This document shows positions 32,493 to 47,000 of a DNA stretch of 64,000 bases, one piece after another. The position numbers and the translations under genes were made by a program. Source of the DNA: Ophiura sarsii (taxonomy: Eukaryota; Echinodermata; Ophiuroidea; Amphilepidida; Ophiuridae). A model generated the notes under the pieces. The model was given only the letters and a program-made list of their open reading frames with translations. It was not told the origin of the DNA and searched no databases. The stretch covers positions 31,219,583-31,283,582 of the forward strand of contig CM069448.1 of NCBI GenBank assembly GCA_035610835.1, given 5' to 3'. The number at the start of each line of letters is the position of its first letter. Within the stretch, counting starts at the first letter, position 1.

Positions 32493-35408
32493 ATTAGGCA
32501 AAATGGAAAATGACCGATGTATCCTTAGGCAAATAAAACCCAACCATGTTTAGATGGAGAAAATAAATCCTCAATATTAGGGTCATACATTTTTTCCTAA
32601 CAAGAATTTCGATACAGACTGTATAGGTATGATGTTGTCACGATATGCTACTACTTGTACTCGATAGCACCAAATTTAGTTAATCAAACTATGGGCTTTG
32701 TAACATAGCCATTATGGAAGTTCAAGGAAAAGTGTAAAGCAAGACCTCAAATGTTAACACCAACATTTTCTATCCAAACATAATAAAAAGTGTTTTTTTG
32801 ATGAACAAGTGCGTGCCATCACACATTGATACTAACACTTTCCTCGCGGCTATTAGTTTTAACATAACAAAACAGATTTTTCAGAAACCTTTCAAGTCTA
32901 TTTCAAGAATTACTTGAGATAGACTTGTTTGTTCTTATTCTAATGCATTTCTCATTAGAATGGGGTGGGGCTGAATATTCCATTGAAGGATATGAAACAA
33001 ATTTATCTGACCTTTCATTTGTGTCTCTTGTTTTAATTTACATTTGACAAATTTGATTATAGAACAATTTCACACATTTGAACATTTGGCATTTTGAACA
33101 TTAATGTTACACATTTGTGACACGATCGAGCGAAACGAGTCGCATGTCGGCAGTTTTCGATTTTAATATTTGTCCATTGTAAATTGCAGGTGGAAAATGC
33201 TACAGTATGGTCCAAACCCAACTAAAATTGAATTTCTAGTTTTTAAGTTACAAACAATTTACCAACTGAGAAAACAGAGACATAACATAAGAGTTTGTCA
33301 CTCTTTTCACCTATACCTCAAAATCAATACTCCCGACATCCATCTCATTCCCCTTGATCATGTCACATTCTATCTATTATATTTGTATGGTGGTACAACA
33401 TTAAAAGGCAACACAGATGCCATGGCATTACATTTCACAATACAATTACTTCAACTAAAAATATTGAAAAATCCTTGAGTTAATTGAGGTTAGACTTGAG
33501 GTATAATACTAATTAAAAATCAAACAAACTTGTAATCAGTCAAGCTTTTGTGAGTTAATATACTTTTATGGATTTGATTGATGGCATATAATACTGTTTT
33601 ATGTGAGCGAATAGCAGTAAAGTCAATGCAATAATGTCATTACATTTAACCCCTGATTGGTTAAATACATGATATACTCAATTGAATAACCAATTAAAAT
33701 ACAGATTATATATCTAACAATGTCTGTGATTGGTGCATCAAATGATGCATCCATCTTTTTAATAAATCTGGTAGTTTACATAGGGGGCCTGCAAAAAGGA
33801 TTCCAGACAACGATATAATTTGGTCCGTTTAGAGCACATCAAATTCAATTAATTAATTATGCTACTCGCCTGGCCATCATGGCCACTAAAGTAATTGTTC
33901 TACCATTCAAGTTGGTTCCCTGCGTATTGTTGTTTTAATTTTAGAAATGGTTTGGGGAGAGACAGAACGGATTAGTAAAGATAGCAGACACAATTTTGCC
34001 CTTGTTGGAAATAATTACATACACACACACAACTTTGTAAAGACCTGCAAACAAGGACCAAACGTGGTACTATCCAAATGAGGACCCATCAACCTGGACA
34101 CACACCGTCACTCTGAGGACTGGTGGTTGTGTTGGGTGTCAAACCGCCAATTAGACTGCTATCCAACCATTCTACTTATTCCAAGATCCAACAGATGCCT
34201 AATGGGTGTATGGAGGGAGAGTATCACAAAAGAAGACCTCGTTTAGATATCGTTTTTATGTTGTTTGAAATACTTTGCATGTATCAGGGAAACGAGGACG
34301 TCCGCATTTGGCGGTGCGTTCGCAGTTGGAATGTAAAAAGTTGGTGTGCGTCCTCGTTTGCAGGTAATTACAGAGGCACACACACACACGCATCTCTCAA
34401 AATTGGGTAAGGACAGGCAACTTTTTTGATCTATGACATATCATAATTTCCTGATTTGTTGGTGATCACTTCGAGAAGCAATTTAACCAATGATCACGAG
34501 GTTGGCAAATAGTACACACACACAGGCATTATCAACATTCAGCCTATTTTTGTATCAAAAAACAAAATATTCAATAATTTTGTATGGAATATCAACAAGA
34601 AAATCTCTTTTTTCAATTTAACAAAAATACAAATACTCCATGGTAATATGCATATTTCAAACATTGCAAACAGCATACTTGAAATTGGAGGCTTAGAACT
34701 GCTTATTGAAATGTTTCTTTAGAAATTTGTTTCTACAGTTTGGTATTAAAAGATTTCTGTTTTTCTACAGTTTGTTATATTCAGAGTCTGTTCAAACAAC
34801 TAAAAGTATTGTTGCATCAAAACCTTAATGTTGTCTGATCTCAAGACATCTTAGCAATACAGTAGTGTGAATCTTAGTTGATTCTTGAAAGAGAAAACAT
34901 TGACCTCGACACCTTTCACATACTTCTAACCCTGAGGGTACTTGAGTTATTGTGCCATTTCTCACATTTTTTTACCAGGGATAGTATTTCTGGAATTCTG
35001 TAGTCTTTTGATTGAAAAATTTGACATCAGTCCTTCAAAATGAGACTGTAATGAAAGCGTTCAATTACAGCATTCGCATTAGCAATTTTATGAACCCATA
35101 GCCCCCTTTTTTGGACCAAAAGACTTCAATGACAACTACACCTGTTCTAAATGTTAGATGGTTTAACCCTAACTCCCCTTAGTGATGTCAATTATCTTCA
35201 ATTGATTGCCATATCATAATGCTGATAAGAGACTTGTATCAACTGATACTTGTCGTCATCATAATACCAAATAGGATAACGGGCCTCATATTTTTGGATT
35301 TGTAAACAATTCAAAATATATATCAGATTGTCAATTGTCTATGAATGTCTCAACAAAAGATGAAGGTCAAAAGTTGCAGTCATAATCCTTTCAATATACA
35401 TGTGAACA
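32493..35408. other. intergenic AT-rich sequence, possibly part of the ARID5 3' UTR
   Basis: No exon recognised. At about 34043-34367 an inverted pair GACCTGCAAACAAGGAC / GTCCTCGTTTGCAGGT, flanked by CA repeats at both ends, marks one more fold-back element. The remainder looks single-copy within the window. How far the ARID5 3' UTR extends below 38062 cannot be told. Confidence 0.4.
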
Positions 35409-35592
35409 TAGACCTTATCGTAGATAGGTAAAAAATCAATTGATTATCCTTTTCTGGTGCATTGTTGGATAGAAAAGTGGGAACATTGATGTATTGTGGG
35501 ATAGAAAAGGGACAAAGTTGCCCCCTTTTCTATCCCATAATGGATTAGAACAGGATAATCAATTGATTTTTACCTCTTTACGATAAGGTCTA
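35409..35592. mobile_element. palindromic MITE family I, copy 2
   Basis: Outer ends TAGACCTTATCG and CGATAAGGTCTA are perfect inverses. The arms carry CAATTGATTATCCTTTTCTG and GATAATCAATTGATTTTTAC. The centre alternates GGGATAGAAAAG units, as in copy 1. Confidence 0.88.
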
Positions 35593-37912
35593 TATAAATA
35601 TAAGTAGGATGCATATCACAACACTTAATAGTTAATCAAATCACTTTGCTCAACAAATGCTTGTATAATTGTAGCTATTTCCAACAAAGTTTGTGACACC
35701 CACTATATTAGTGTCCCACAGCCTACTTGATAGATCTGCCTGCCTTTAGAACAGCTTTATCCCCTAATTGCCCAATACATCACATTGTAATATGTCAATA
35801 TTAAGATACCTATATAAAAGTTCATCTTAACTAGTAACAGATATTTAACTTAGCACATTGAGTTGGTAGTCTTATCTAATTCATTGTGTGTCAAGACGAC
35901 TTATACCGATCATTTTAACCAACTATTGGAGCAGCATAACCATTTCTGTTCGGATATTTGCTCACTTTATGCAAAAGTTCATCAGGATTCCAAATATTCC
36001 CCATAAAAACCTGGATGGTAATGGTATGGCATTTGCCTTGATCTCGACCAAACCTGGTAGTACTTACTTGTGATTGACCTGGATCAATGAGATTTGTTTC
36101 AATAAAAAAGAAATAATTATACCGCCTTGTCCCAAACTGACCTACAGAACAGCAATTTTATACTGGATTTTCTGTGCATCTATGTCAACATTTACATTTT
36201 AATTTAAACAGGACAAAGCAGCGAAAGAACAACGCACATGTTCAATTAATTGTCAACTATTGAAAAGAAGAGCGGACTGGCAAATATGTACTGTTACTTG
36301 ATTTGATTTCACAACTAAGAAATTGGAGCATTAAAATAACAATAATTGATGTAAAGAGATAATGTGTGTTTGAAAAAAACCCATTCAATTAATGTCTACC
36401 CAGACCTATAAAAGAAATAAAGTTAAGTGTATGTATGCCAGCAAATAATATTGAAACACCGATATACCTTTTCATACATTTTTTGTCTGAAGCAGAAATG
36501 ATGGTATTTGGAATCTTTTTTTTCTCTTCAAATTGTCCCATGGATTGTCCGACATTTATTTCCTTGTGGATTGTCTGAAATTTATATTAAGGTAAAAATA
36601 AATAAATACAAGTTTGTCTCAGAAGGCAGGGCACGTAGCTTTTAAAATTCTCTTTTTACCGCATAACTTTTTTTCTTGAACATTTGAAAATGATGGTGTG
36701 TGCCAAGTTGTGAATGTATGGAATGTTTGTTTTCAATATCAAAACAGTATTGAAATTCAAGAAAAACAACTGACTCCAGTGATTTATTAGACTATGCTTC
36801 TTCAAATGTTAATTTCACATTGTGAAGTACCGTAACAGCTTCATTTTCTTGCTTCACAGAGCCCGTCTTATGTTAAATTAAAAAAAATACCGCATTTCGC
36901 TTAGCAAAAAGAATAACTCGCATTTTGCATAGCCTTTTTCAGGTTTCTTCTGAGACAAACTTGGTTTTATTTGGCATAGTGTGGTAGAAAGTGAATGTTT
37001 CAATCATGAAGCAAGTGTTCATTCTCAGTTGATTCTTATGCTCATATCAACTATGCCTTTATTCTTTGAATGGCAAATTGAACTATAGACCATTTTAAAT
37101 CTGAAAATATTCGATCAGGTTCCGAATGTTTCCGATTAGCAGAGTGTGTTTTGACAGAAAAACAAACCTGTTTACACCCGGCGTCTTTAATAACCTGTGT
37201 GTGAATTGCCCTGGTGTTGGTGAAAGATTGTCTTGCTCACAAAGTTGTATCTGGAATTGTTTCAGTAACAAAAACAGTGAGATAAATGTTGAAGAACTTG
37301 CCGGTATCGACGCCATTGTTTATAAAACTAAATAGTAAAATACGCTTGTATGTAAACATAGTAAACCACTAAGCGGAACCAAATGCTACGAATGCGATCA
37401 ACTGTTGCGAAGAAAGCACTACACACCTAGTCTATGTGACCTGTTTTTCTGACGATTTCCGATCTCAATTTGAAATGGTCTATAGAAGCAAACAAAGTGC
37501 AGCAGAGCACATAACATCCATCCATTCCAATCTTAATTATTTGGAATAAGTTATAAAACACAATTTGCTGAGCTATAGTCCCTGTCATCATTCCTTGGAC
37601 ATAATTCAAGTTATTTCACGCGAGTGTATTTTGTTGTTGTTCGCGGAGCTGCATCCAAATGCATGAAATTCGCGTACAAGTATGCATGCATGCGCGTGTT
37701 GATTTCGCGATTGACCAATGAGGACGCGCGATCATTTTAAAAGCGTCCGGTACGCACTACCGGGTTTACGCATGTACGCTAATACGCTTGTACGCAAGCA
37801 CGCACGTATTAGTTGAATTTTGTCCAAGGTATTATGACAGAGACTATACATTACATACAATGCATTTTTGGCATGAAATCTTGTACTTTTGTGACAGTTA
37901 CTAGTAGTCACC
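35593..37912. other. intergenic sequence downstream of ARID5, no gene seen
   Basis: AT-rich with no recognised exon. The stretch 37640-37810 is GC-richer and rich in TACGC/GCGTA words, possibly another small repeat. It may include ARID5 3' UTR. Confidence 0.4.
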
Positions 37913-38044
37913 TACTGTAACGGTGGTCATTTTCGCACAATTAATTTTTCACACTTTGCCGAATTTGGAACCATTTTGCTCGTCTTTAATTTTTGCGGTA
38001 GATGCTTGAAAGAAGAGAGCACATAAATGTTCACGTTTACTGTA
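37913..38044. mobile_element. MITE family J (TIR TACTGTAAAAGTGG), copy 1, in ARID5 3' UTR
   Basis: It starts TACTGTAACGGTGGTCATTT and ends AATGTTCACGTTTACTGTA. Further copies are at 47744, 52890, 54551 and 56794. It ends 18 bp from the ARID5 stop codon, so it is almost certainly transcribed in the 3' UTR. Confidence 0.75.
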
Positions 38045-38061
38045 TTCCATGGTGATAACAT

Positions 38062-41000
38062 TTAGCTTTGGAATGCAAAGGTAGTTTGTCCTTCTTTCTT
38101 AATCTGTGGTGGAGACATGGCCCCTCCTACTAAACCTGGTGGAGGGAACCCCATAGGGGGCATTAAGAAGCCTCTCCGCAAAAACTCCTCTCTGTTTGCT
38201 GCAAGATGCGGAGGTAGGTTTGCTAGGAGTTGTGGATGGGTCAGCAGATGCGGTGGGGAAAATGGGAAAGGCGGCCGGAATCCGTTGGCCGCAGCTAAAA
38301 AATGCGGACTGGAAAAGTCGGGCATCAGCATCTGTCCTTTGCCCAAGTGGTCTGATGAAAATGTTGGAATGCTCGAGGCTGTGTGTGGAATGTTCTGGAT
38401 GCGAGCATCTTGCGAGATGGACTTATTAGTATGGGATTGTGGATGTTTGGTGGATTGGACATTTGAATCTTTGTTGCCGCGTGATTTTGCTTCTCCACGA
38501 GACGATGGGTTGATCACGCCCTGTGTGATTGACCCGCGAGGCAGGGGGGTCATTTTGACATGTGAGCTTACTGAGCTATGCAGTAGCTTATATTGTTGAT
38601 CTAAAGCGGTCATAAGTTTATGATGATCCTCATCAGACAATGATGGTAATTTGCCATATGAAGAATTATGATGCTTAACATCATTCATTATTTGTGTTCT
38701 GTGATTAGACAGTTCAGATGGAAAATCTGACATGCTTCTGCCTGACTTTGACCCATGTAAAGTTCTCACATGTGGAGAGGCGCTTTGTTTTCTCTCCCTG
38801 ATGGGTGGCCTCTCCGCATCATTGTTGTTGTGCTTTCTTTTCTTTGGCATACTCAAGTCGCATGGTTCGTCCTGTTCAGGTACACTTTGGAACGGATGCA
38901 CCAATCGCGGAATGGGCATAGGTACTGACACCGGGTAGAATGGCATCTGAGGCATGTTTGTCAGGTCGGTTGGCTTACTATCAAGGTTCTCTTTCCCCGA
39001 TTCTGTTCTCCTCCGTTTAGTGTTCATTGGTTGTTCCCTCAATGCCGGGGGAGGGGGAACAACCCCAGCTTGGAATGGTAACTGACCTGGAAGCATCATA
39101 CTGGGTATGCCCGGAAACCTAGGTAGATAAGGATTGAAGTGAGGGGTCACAATGATAGGATCCCGACCTGAACTTGTACTGACTGCTATCTTGTCTGTCC
39201 TCTCTGCAGAACGTTTGTTTGGTGTTGGTGTTTTGCGCGGTGACATGTTTCGCAGAATAAGATCACTCGGTGAAATTGCATTAGTGTGCATGTAGGGGTG
39301 GGTGTTAGCATGTTGCGTGTGTTGTATGACGGAAGGTCTGGAAGTAACAATGGATCCTGGGATAGGACTGTAATGAGAACTAGTTGCTGTAGGTGCACTT
39401 GTACTATTTGCCATACTTGCATTACTGAATGGCGCAGACAATGGCACCATATCACACCACGTTATATTTGGTTGGAGAAATTGCGATGTCTGACTTTGCG
39501 CCGCAAGAGAAATAGGTGAACTGGCAATGGAGGTAATATGTGTTGTTTGTACTGGCGCCCTTGTAATAACGCTGCCGGATCCATTCATCGATAAAAACAT
39601 GGGTTTTATGTCATTGGCTGATGAAACACCACCATGGGTAGTGATTTGATTGTTTGTGATAACTCCTGGATTCACCGAATGGGCTAAAGATGGTATTGTT
39701 AAGATAACAGGAGCCAATGAACTCTGACCTTGAGCAGTGGAAACACTGATTGGGGTCATGACACTGTGACTGGTTGGAACATTGGAGAACAGGACCGGCC
39801 TGTCTGATGACATCATACCAATAGTGGTTGGGATCTGGTTGGGGAATAGGAATGCTGCTTGGTCGGCCATAACCCCTGTCAAGTTTGGTTTGGTGTCGCT
39901 TATCGATGCTCCTGGTGGAGGGAAATTTACCCCCTGAATCAGGAGGCCATCCTTGGTAGCAATGGGCTGCAATGTCATCTGTGGTAAGAAAATAGAAGAG
40001 AATGATAATAGTGAAGATATATTTCCAACATTGAATAAAACATGCTAGAGGACTTACACTCCATTGAATCAAACCTTTTAGGGACAACATTTGTATTTAT
40101 TTTTTGCAGAGGGATCTTTTATTTGGTAATAATTTGGCATATTCAGCCTTCTTTGTGGGTTATCCTGGATCATCAACTTTGCTGTCTTATGTCATTCAAA
40201 TGATGTTTGTTGTTAGCTGATTTTGTATTGATTTTTTCCCCAAATAAAAATGATAACATAAATATATACACTAACCTGTGCTTTCTTCTCCCTGAGTTCT
40301 TTCAGCTGATCTTTCAGCTTTTTGGCTTTCTCCTTAGGCTGTCTCATCTTCTGCAAAGCCTGCATAGATTTCATTAGTTCTCTTCTTCTCATCTCCAGGA
40401 CTCCAGCTTCTACTCCCATCCTATTCTCCACCTTGATTTCTTTCTTGATGATGTATTCTTGTTTTTCTTCAACTTTTTTGTTCGTGTCATCTACTGTTTC
40501 TTTTTTCATTTCCACTTCGTAGTTCATCTCGTCCTCTGTATCATTATCGCTCTCTGAGTCTTCTTGATCCTCATCTCTTTCATTGTTGCCATGGTCCGGT
40601 TTTGGTCTCTGGTAACGTTTTGGTAGAGGCAGGTGACTGAGACCTTTAAGATGCCGCTCGTATGGAAGAATTAATCTGCAGAAACAAGATAATATAAGAA
40701 TTAATTGTCTTGTGGTTTTTTGTTTGGATTTTGTGTTTATTTTGTCTTTTGTTTGTTTCTCTTAATCTTGTCTTTTCTTTGTCTGGTGAATTCTGCATAA
40801 TTTATGAGACGCAAGTTCGCAACTAGCATTTATGATAGTCCTACACTTCCTTTTTAATGAAATATCTATTTTAGATTAAATTCAAAATGGATTCATCATT
40901 GCCACATTGACATGTAAATCAGGAAATGGGTGAAGGAAGGTCATCAATTGGTTGTTTGGATCAAATCATTTTCATACAGCAAATGAACTCTGGTCATAAC

Positions 41001-44000
41001 TTCAAAGATAATAATCTCAAATGAATCATGGCAAGGAAAAGTATGGTTAATCATTTGAATCAACATTTGGCGTCTAGACTTTTTTATTATTGGTATGCCC
41101 ATTTGTACAAATTTGATTATCAGGAGGAAAAACTGGAGCACAAAAACAACTGAAAATGGGGCCCCACATTGGCAGGGGAACTAACTCAATCCACCCCACC
41201 ATAGGATTGTCCATGTACTTCCCCATCATGTCAATCTCGCTCCTCAAAATGTACAACCTGCCTGATTGCACACTGAAATTGACTGGTATATTGAGGACTA
41301 AAGCTCTGTTCACACTACACATCATTTACTGTGCGCCGTGGTGCGTTATCGATGATTGCACACTGAAATTGACTGGTATAGTGAGGACTAAAGCTCTGTT
41401 CACACTACACATCATTTACTGTGCGCCGTGGTGCGTTATCGATGATTGCACACTGAAATTGACTGGTATAGTGAGGACTAAAGCTCTGTTCACACTACAC
41501 ATCATTTACTGTGCGCCGTGGTGCGTTATCGATGATTGCACACTGAAATTGACTGGTATAGTGAGGACTAAAGCTCTGTTCACACTACACATCATTTACT
41601 GTGCGCCGTGGTGCGTTATCGATGATTGCACACTGAAATTGACTGGTATAGTGAGGACTAAAGCTCTGTTCACACTACACATCATTTACTGTGCGCCGTG
41701 GTGCGTTATCGATGATTGCACACTGAAATTGACTGGTATAGTGAGGACTAAAGCTCTGTTCACACTACACATCATTTACTGTGCGCCGTGGTGCGTTATC
41801 GATGATTGCACACTGAAATTGACTGGTATAGTGAGGACTAAAGCTCTGTTCACACTACACATCATTTACTGTGCACCTTGGTGCGTTATCGCAATGAAGT
41901 TTTAAAGTATTCAAAAGCCATTACGGCAGGCTGTGGCGCTTTGTGTTAACATTCTCCTATTTTGCCACACTCGGCTGGATGCCATCGCAGGCTGTGACCC
42001 AGCGTGACCTGCAATAAATTTCTGCACACTGCGTCAGAAGTAAGGCTACTAAATTTCTGCACACTGCGTCAGAAGTAAGGCTACTGCATCGCATGGCAAA
42101 CATCACCTAGTGTGAACGAACCTACAGCATAGAGTGTCAGATTTAGCCTGAGGGTTATCATTTAAATGTTCTTGTGATCACATCATATGACACATCTTGA
42201 TATTAAATTTCATTTTTGAAATATTGTCACTGTAGACAAAGATGGTATAATTCCTATTTAAAGGTGGATGTTCCGATCACTTTAGCTTTTTTTGCACCTC
42301 AACATATTTTGATATCAGAAGAAATCCCATATATTTCTCATTATTTCTGTAAAATGTTTGGGGCAAGATATATTTCATTTTAAGGTTATAGGCCAAAATG
42401 CAGTGAATTACCGCCAAAGGTGGATAACCACCCGGCCAGTTTGTGTACAACTCAATGGGAAAATGTCATGTCACCTTGTGCTTCTAAAACAAGAACCATT
42501 GGAGTTATGCAACGCAAACTTTGGAATACGACTATTTTAAGGATGACCTTTCATGTAGAATAGCAAACATCAAGTTGAAAATCAGGCCAGCAATCGGAAC
42601 ACCTCCCTTTAACCTATTTCAACACCCACCACAACCTAAGCAGGACACAATTTGTATTTGCTTACCTCTCATAATGTCTTCTTGTACACGTGGCAGCACT
42701 GGTGCTCTCTGCGCTTCCTCCTAATACATCGTATATCTTCTTCCATAATCTTTTCTTACAGATGGTATCGTAGCCACCAAGTTTCTGACCAAGCTTCCAG
42801 AACAAACCTATATCAACTGAAACAGACAATTATACAACATATTTATTTTGTATTTATACTGTACAATACAAGACAATTGGAATTTACTTAAAAGTTGGAT
42901 ATATTTTGACCTGAGCAAGCATTCTTATTTCTTTTGCTCTTAAAATGAAATGGTATTCAAACAGTTTTAGCTTAGTGAATTACCATACCATCATCATCTA
43001 TCTTGTAAGTGGCATAGACCCACAAGGGCATGTCTATGTGTTGGCTTTCATATTTTACTTCATGTTGGTTTGTACGCTTAAATCATATTCATACACTTTA
43101 GTAGTTGCGAACCAATCAGAAAGCAAGAAACTAAAATATGCAGAGTGCATTGAAAGTGTCTAATGCACTCCGCGTGTCCGCCATTCAATGCGCACACCAC
43201 ATGCTTTGTTTTGATTCGTTGTTCAGGCATTGTGGGTTCACTGCGGGTGTTAGCAAACTTGTTAAATGTTTTTATTCGTTATTGAATAGATCAAAATTAT
43301 GCTCAAATTGTGAATTTTGATTTGTATAGTGTCGTGTATGAATTAGGTCAATCAATACATGCATGCGTATGAAAAATTAGACAAATCAATGCGCTTGCGC
43401 AAATGTTGATATGCTCACAATAGCCTGCGGGTCGTGCCATTATTCACACATCAACATCAGCTCGCGTACATTGATTTGTCTAATTTCTCTCGAAACAACA
43501 CATACACATTTATTGACTTATAATCATATTATCATCATAATTCATTTTCAGGCAACTGGAGACTTACACAGAAAAAGGAAAGACAATATGCATAAAATGA
43601 ATAAAATGGGGTGGGGGGCATTTGCGTGGAAAGATATACAGCAAAAGTTCATACCTGCATTGTAATAACTTACATGGCTATTCAAGAATAATATGTGCAT
43701 GCTCACTAAAATATAACACAACTGATCAATACAGGGACACAGTAGACGTTAGAACACTTGAATGCAATGGCCAAGACATTCTGAATCTAACAATATCAGC
43801 ATCACAAAAGTCATATCATTGAAAAAAGAGGCCAATTGGAATGAAGGCAGAAAGGGAAAATAATACCCCACAAATTTGTCATATAATCCTAAACCTTTAT
43901 CCCTTTATGTTATAGGTTTACATCACTTACTCGGTTTGAAGCCTAAACTTGGCACTCTTGTGACGGGCATATTGACAGATTTCATGTATGCTAAAAGATG

Positions 44001-47000
44001 ACTCTCCATTGATTTCCGTCCCTTTTTCACCCGCACTTTCTCTTCTGCACTGGTGTTAGATTTCACCCCTAGCTTTTGATTATTGGGTTGACCTTTGACC
44101 TTGGTGTCTGAGGGCAAGAAGACTTCAGACTCATATTCGTCCGTTGACCTTCTGTGTCTGTGTTTTCCACCTTGTTTGATCTGTAATAGTAGGGAGATTA
44201 TTAACATCATTTAGCAGTGTTACATATACATATAGCCAAAAAAGTCTGTGCCAACCAAAATGTGCCATAAACGTAACCATCCACATACTACAAATCCCTA
44301 TGCTGCTAGCTTGTGTTACCGCGAAGCTGCCCGGTCTATCTCGCGTACCACGCTCCGCGAGGCCATCAATTTGTGAAGAAAAGTTTTTTGAAGCTGACCT
44401 GTATAGCTCAGTCTCTGACTTGCACGCACGCGGTCTGGGTTTTATCCCTGGTGCATGCGGAGACTGATGTTTGACCCGTTTTTTCCCCTGATAGTTTAAT
44501 TCACAAAAGCATGCCCAGGGAGTTAGGGTTTAAAACACACCTTTTTCATGTTCTGTTAATCTGTATCATAATACACTTGTTTTTAATACAGGTATGTTTT
44601 TGTCAATTTTATGACAGTTAGCAAGTGACAGTTAGCAAGACCTAACTGAGGTTCCATTTTGTGCCAATTTATCAGGTTAAGGTTTGTTACTGACAACCAG
44701 CCCCAACTAGCATAGCTATAACACTGTTAGAATGGATATTCCTGTTTGTAGGGATGGTATACAAACATAACCACAGTGTTTGTTTGATGGTATCATGTAC
44801 AGTTGACTTTCTATACAATTCAGAATGGTAAAACAAAACTTATCTTATGTACTGAACCTGAAGAGGATCACTTTTGTGGCCGTCCTCATTTATTCTTCAA
44901 AATAATATATATGATTAGGCGACAAAAAACAAACAAAAAACTGTTCTACGAGCAAACGGACCTCTCAGTTAGGGTCGGGTCGGGCGTCTTTTGTTTGTTT
45001 CCCCCCCCCCCCAAAAAAAAAATTTAATAATAAAAATAGGAATTTGTAGAAATATGCACAAATTCTTTTTGAAAAAACAACATTTTTTGAAGAAAAAAAA
45101 AATCAACAACAACATTTCCCAACATTTCCGTAGAACAGGTTTTTTTCCTGCTGCCTTATAACATGTAGTTTGATTTCTTTGACTCAATCAATGTGCTTTT
45201 ACTTGTTCTCATTGTTTTCCAATTATTTTCTTTAAATTGACTAAGTATTTGTCTTGTATCTCCAATTTGGATTGGCAGACAAGTTGTATATCTTTTAATC
45301 TTTAATCTATTAATACAACCTTGTTACCTTTTTAAGTTTTGCCTGCTTGGCCATGACTCTCTCTATGTGTCGTGCCTGTTTGTTCAGTGTTCTCTCTGCT
45401 ATTGTTGGTTTGGTCTGGGCTCTATCTGCCTTCGTTTCTGGAATGCTGTCTTCTGAGGTCTGCCTTTGCAGAGGGGGAGATTTCTCTTTCGTAGAATTCT
45501 TCTTTTTTCTCGGTCTGCCCTTTAGATTGGGAGCTATTGCAATACAAAATTAAGCAAAACAGATTTATATCTTGTGTGGTAGATGTTTTTATAACATGAA
45601 CTGATTCACCAACCCTCTTTGTTGGATGCGTGATCTATTACTTGTATACAACTCACTACATGTAGGTAACTTGTTACATTGATGGATATGAACTGAACTG
45701 TCAAACCTAAGGCCTAAAAAAAAAAAAGTTTGATTGGCTTAACCCGACCGACCCTAAACATTTTTTTTTTTTTTTAAATTAAAAAAAATATGTGTGCTGG
45801 TATATAAAATTTCATAGACGTTTTACAGATTAAAAAAAAAAAAAAAAATCCGACCTACCGTACCTACCCTATTTTTTTTCTATGTTACGCCAATCAAACT
45901 TCTTTTTTTTTAGGCCTAAGCAGCAAAACAAGTGAAATGGTCACGTGAGTGTGATATGTGTGACACATTTTAAAGGGGCATTGAGAGATTACCAAGAAAA
46001 ATTATTGGAACCCTGAAGTGTAATGATTTATGAGAAAACGGTTGAATAATCATGCTAGATCAAAATTTGGTTGAAGCAAGTAATGTGGGGAGTGATCTAC
46101 ATCGAAATAACCAAATCGTGAAATTTTACATGATAGACGACGAAGACGATTTCAGATGGTAGTTAGTATGCCTTAGTATTTTGTTGGTGTAAAAAACCTG
46201 ATTTCCAGAAAAAAATGAGGGCGCACTCCCATACGTGTCTCTCAGTGACCCCTTTAAACAATAAACCAACCTGTTTGATGTAATAAACACAAACCTAAAA
46301 TAATTAACCTTTTTGGTACTTTATACCTAAATTTGTTTATGCTAAATGTACCAACATCTTGGAAACAATAGTTTGATGCACACTTAAGTGATAATGCATT
46401 GATAACCATCCCATCCTAGTTCCTTAAGTAAGATCGTGTTGACAAACTATTCTTAAACTAGCTCTTCCTTGACCAGTCTCACTTAGCTCTCACTTCATTC
46501 AAATAATCAACACTTTTGAGAGATTCAAAGTTTTTCTCTCAGTACCTTTTTTGTGGCAAACCACAAATTTTAACATATCTTTGCATTGAACCTCAACAGG
46601 ATATGTCATATTCTCCAGTATGACAAGTTTCTATCATGCAATTAGTTAATAATATTTACCTTACAGCATGTAAAGTGATAGACAATAGATGCAGATACCT
46701 TATCAGAACCATGCTTGAGAACTCCGGTCGTATCTCCAGTCAGGATCAGCGTAACAATGCTGAGAAGTGGCCGAGATGCCATGACAACTCTGTCTGGTTT
46801 CAAACATGACTCTGATAAAGGTAACTAACCCAACTAAAACTTTGTCTTTATATTCTTACCTAGATGATCACAATTTTTTTCATGAAACCCTAATGTGGGG
46901 TGTTCAAACTCCTCCTTGCAGTACAACAGTCTTGTGTTTCTGTGCGGTACTGTGAAACCACCTAAAGAGCGTACTAACGAGTCATTCAACCAAGCATCCG

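Noticed and set aside
38117..39519. Several plus-strand open frames opposite the ARID5 last exon
   Set aside because: Shadows of the 638-codon coding exon on the minus strand, which has clear family motifs and a good splice acceptor.
41156..41905. 249-codon open frame with seven 30-residue repeats
   Set aside because: It follows from a 90-bp minisatellite whose unit is a multiple of three. It lies inside an ARID5 intron, antisense, with no known similarity.
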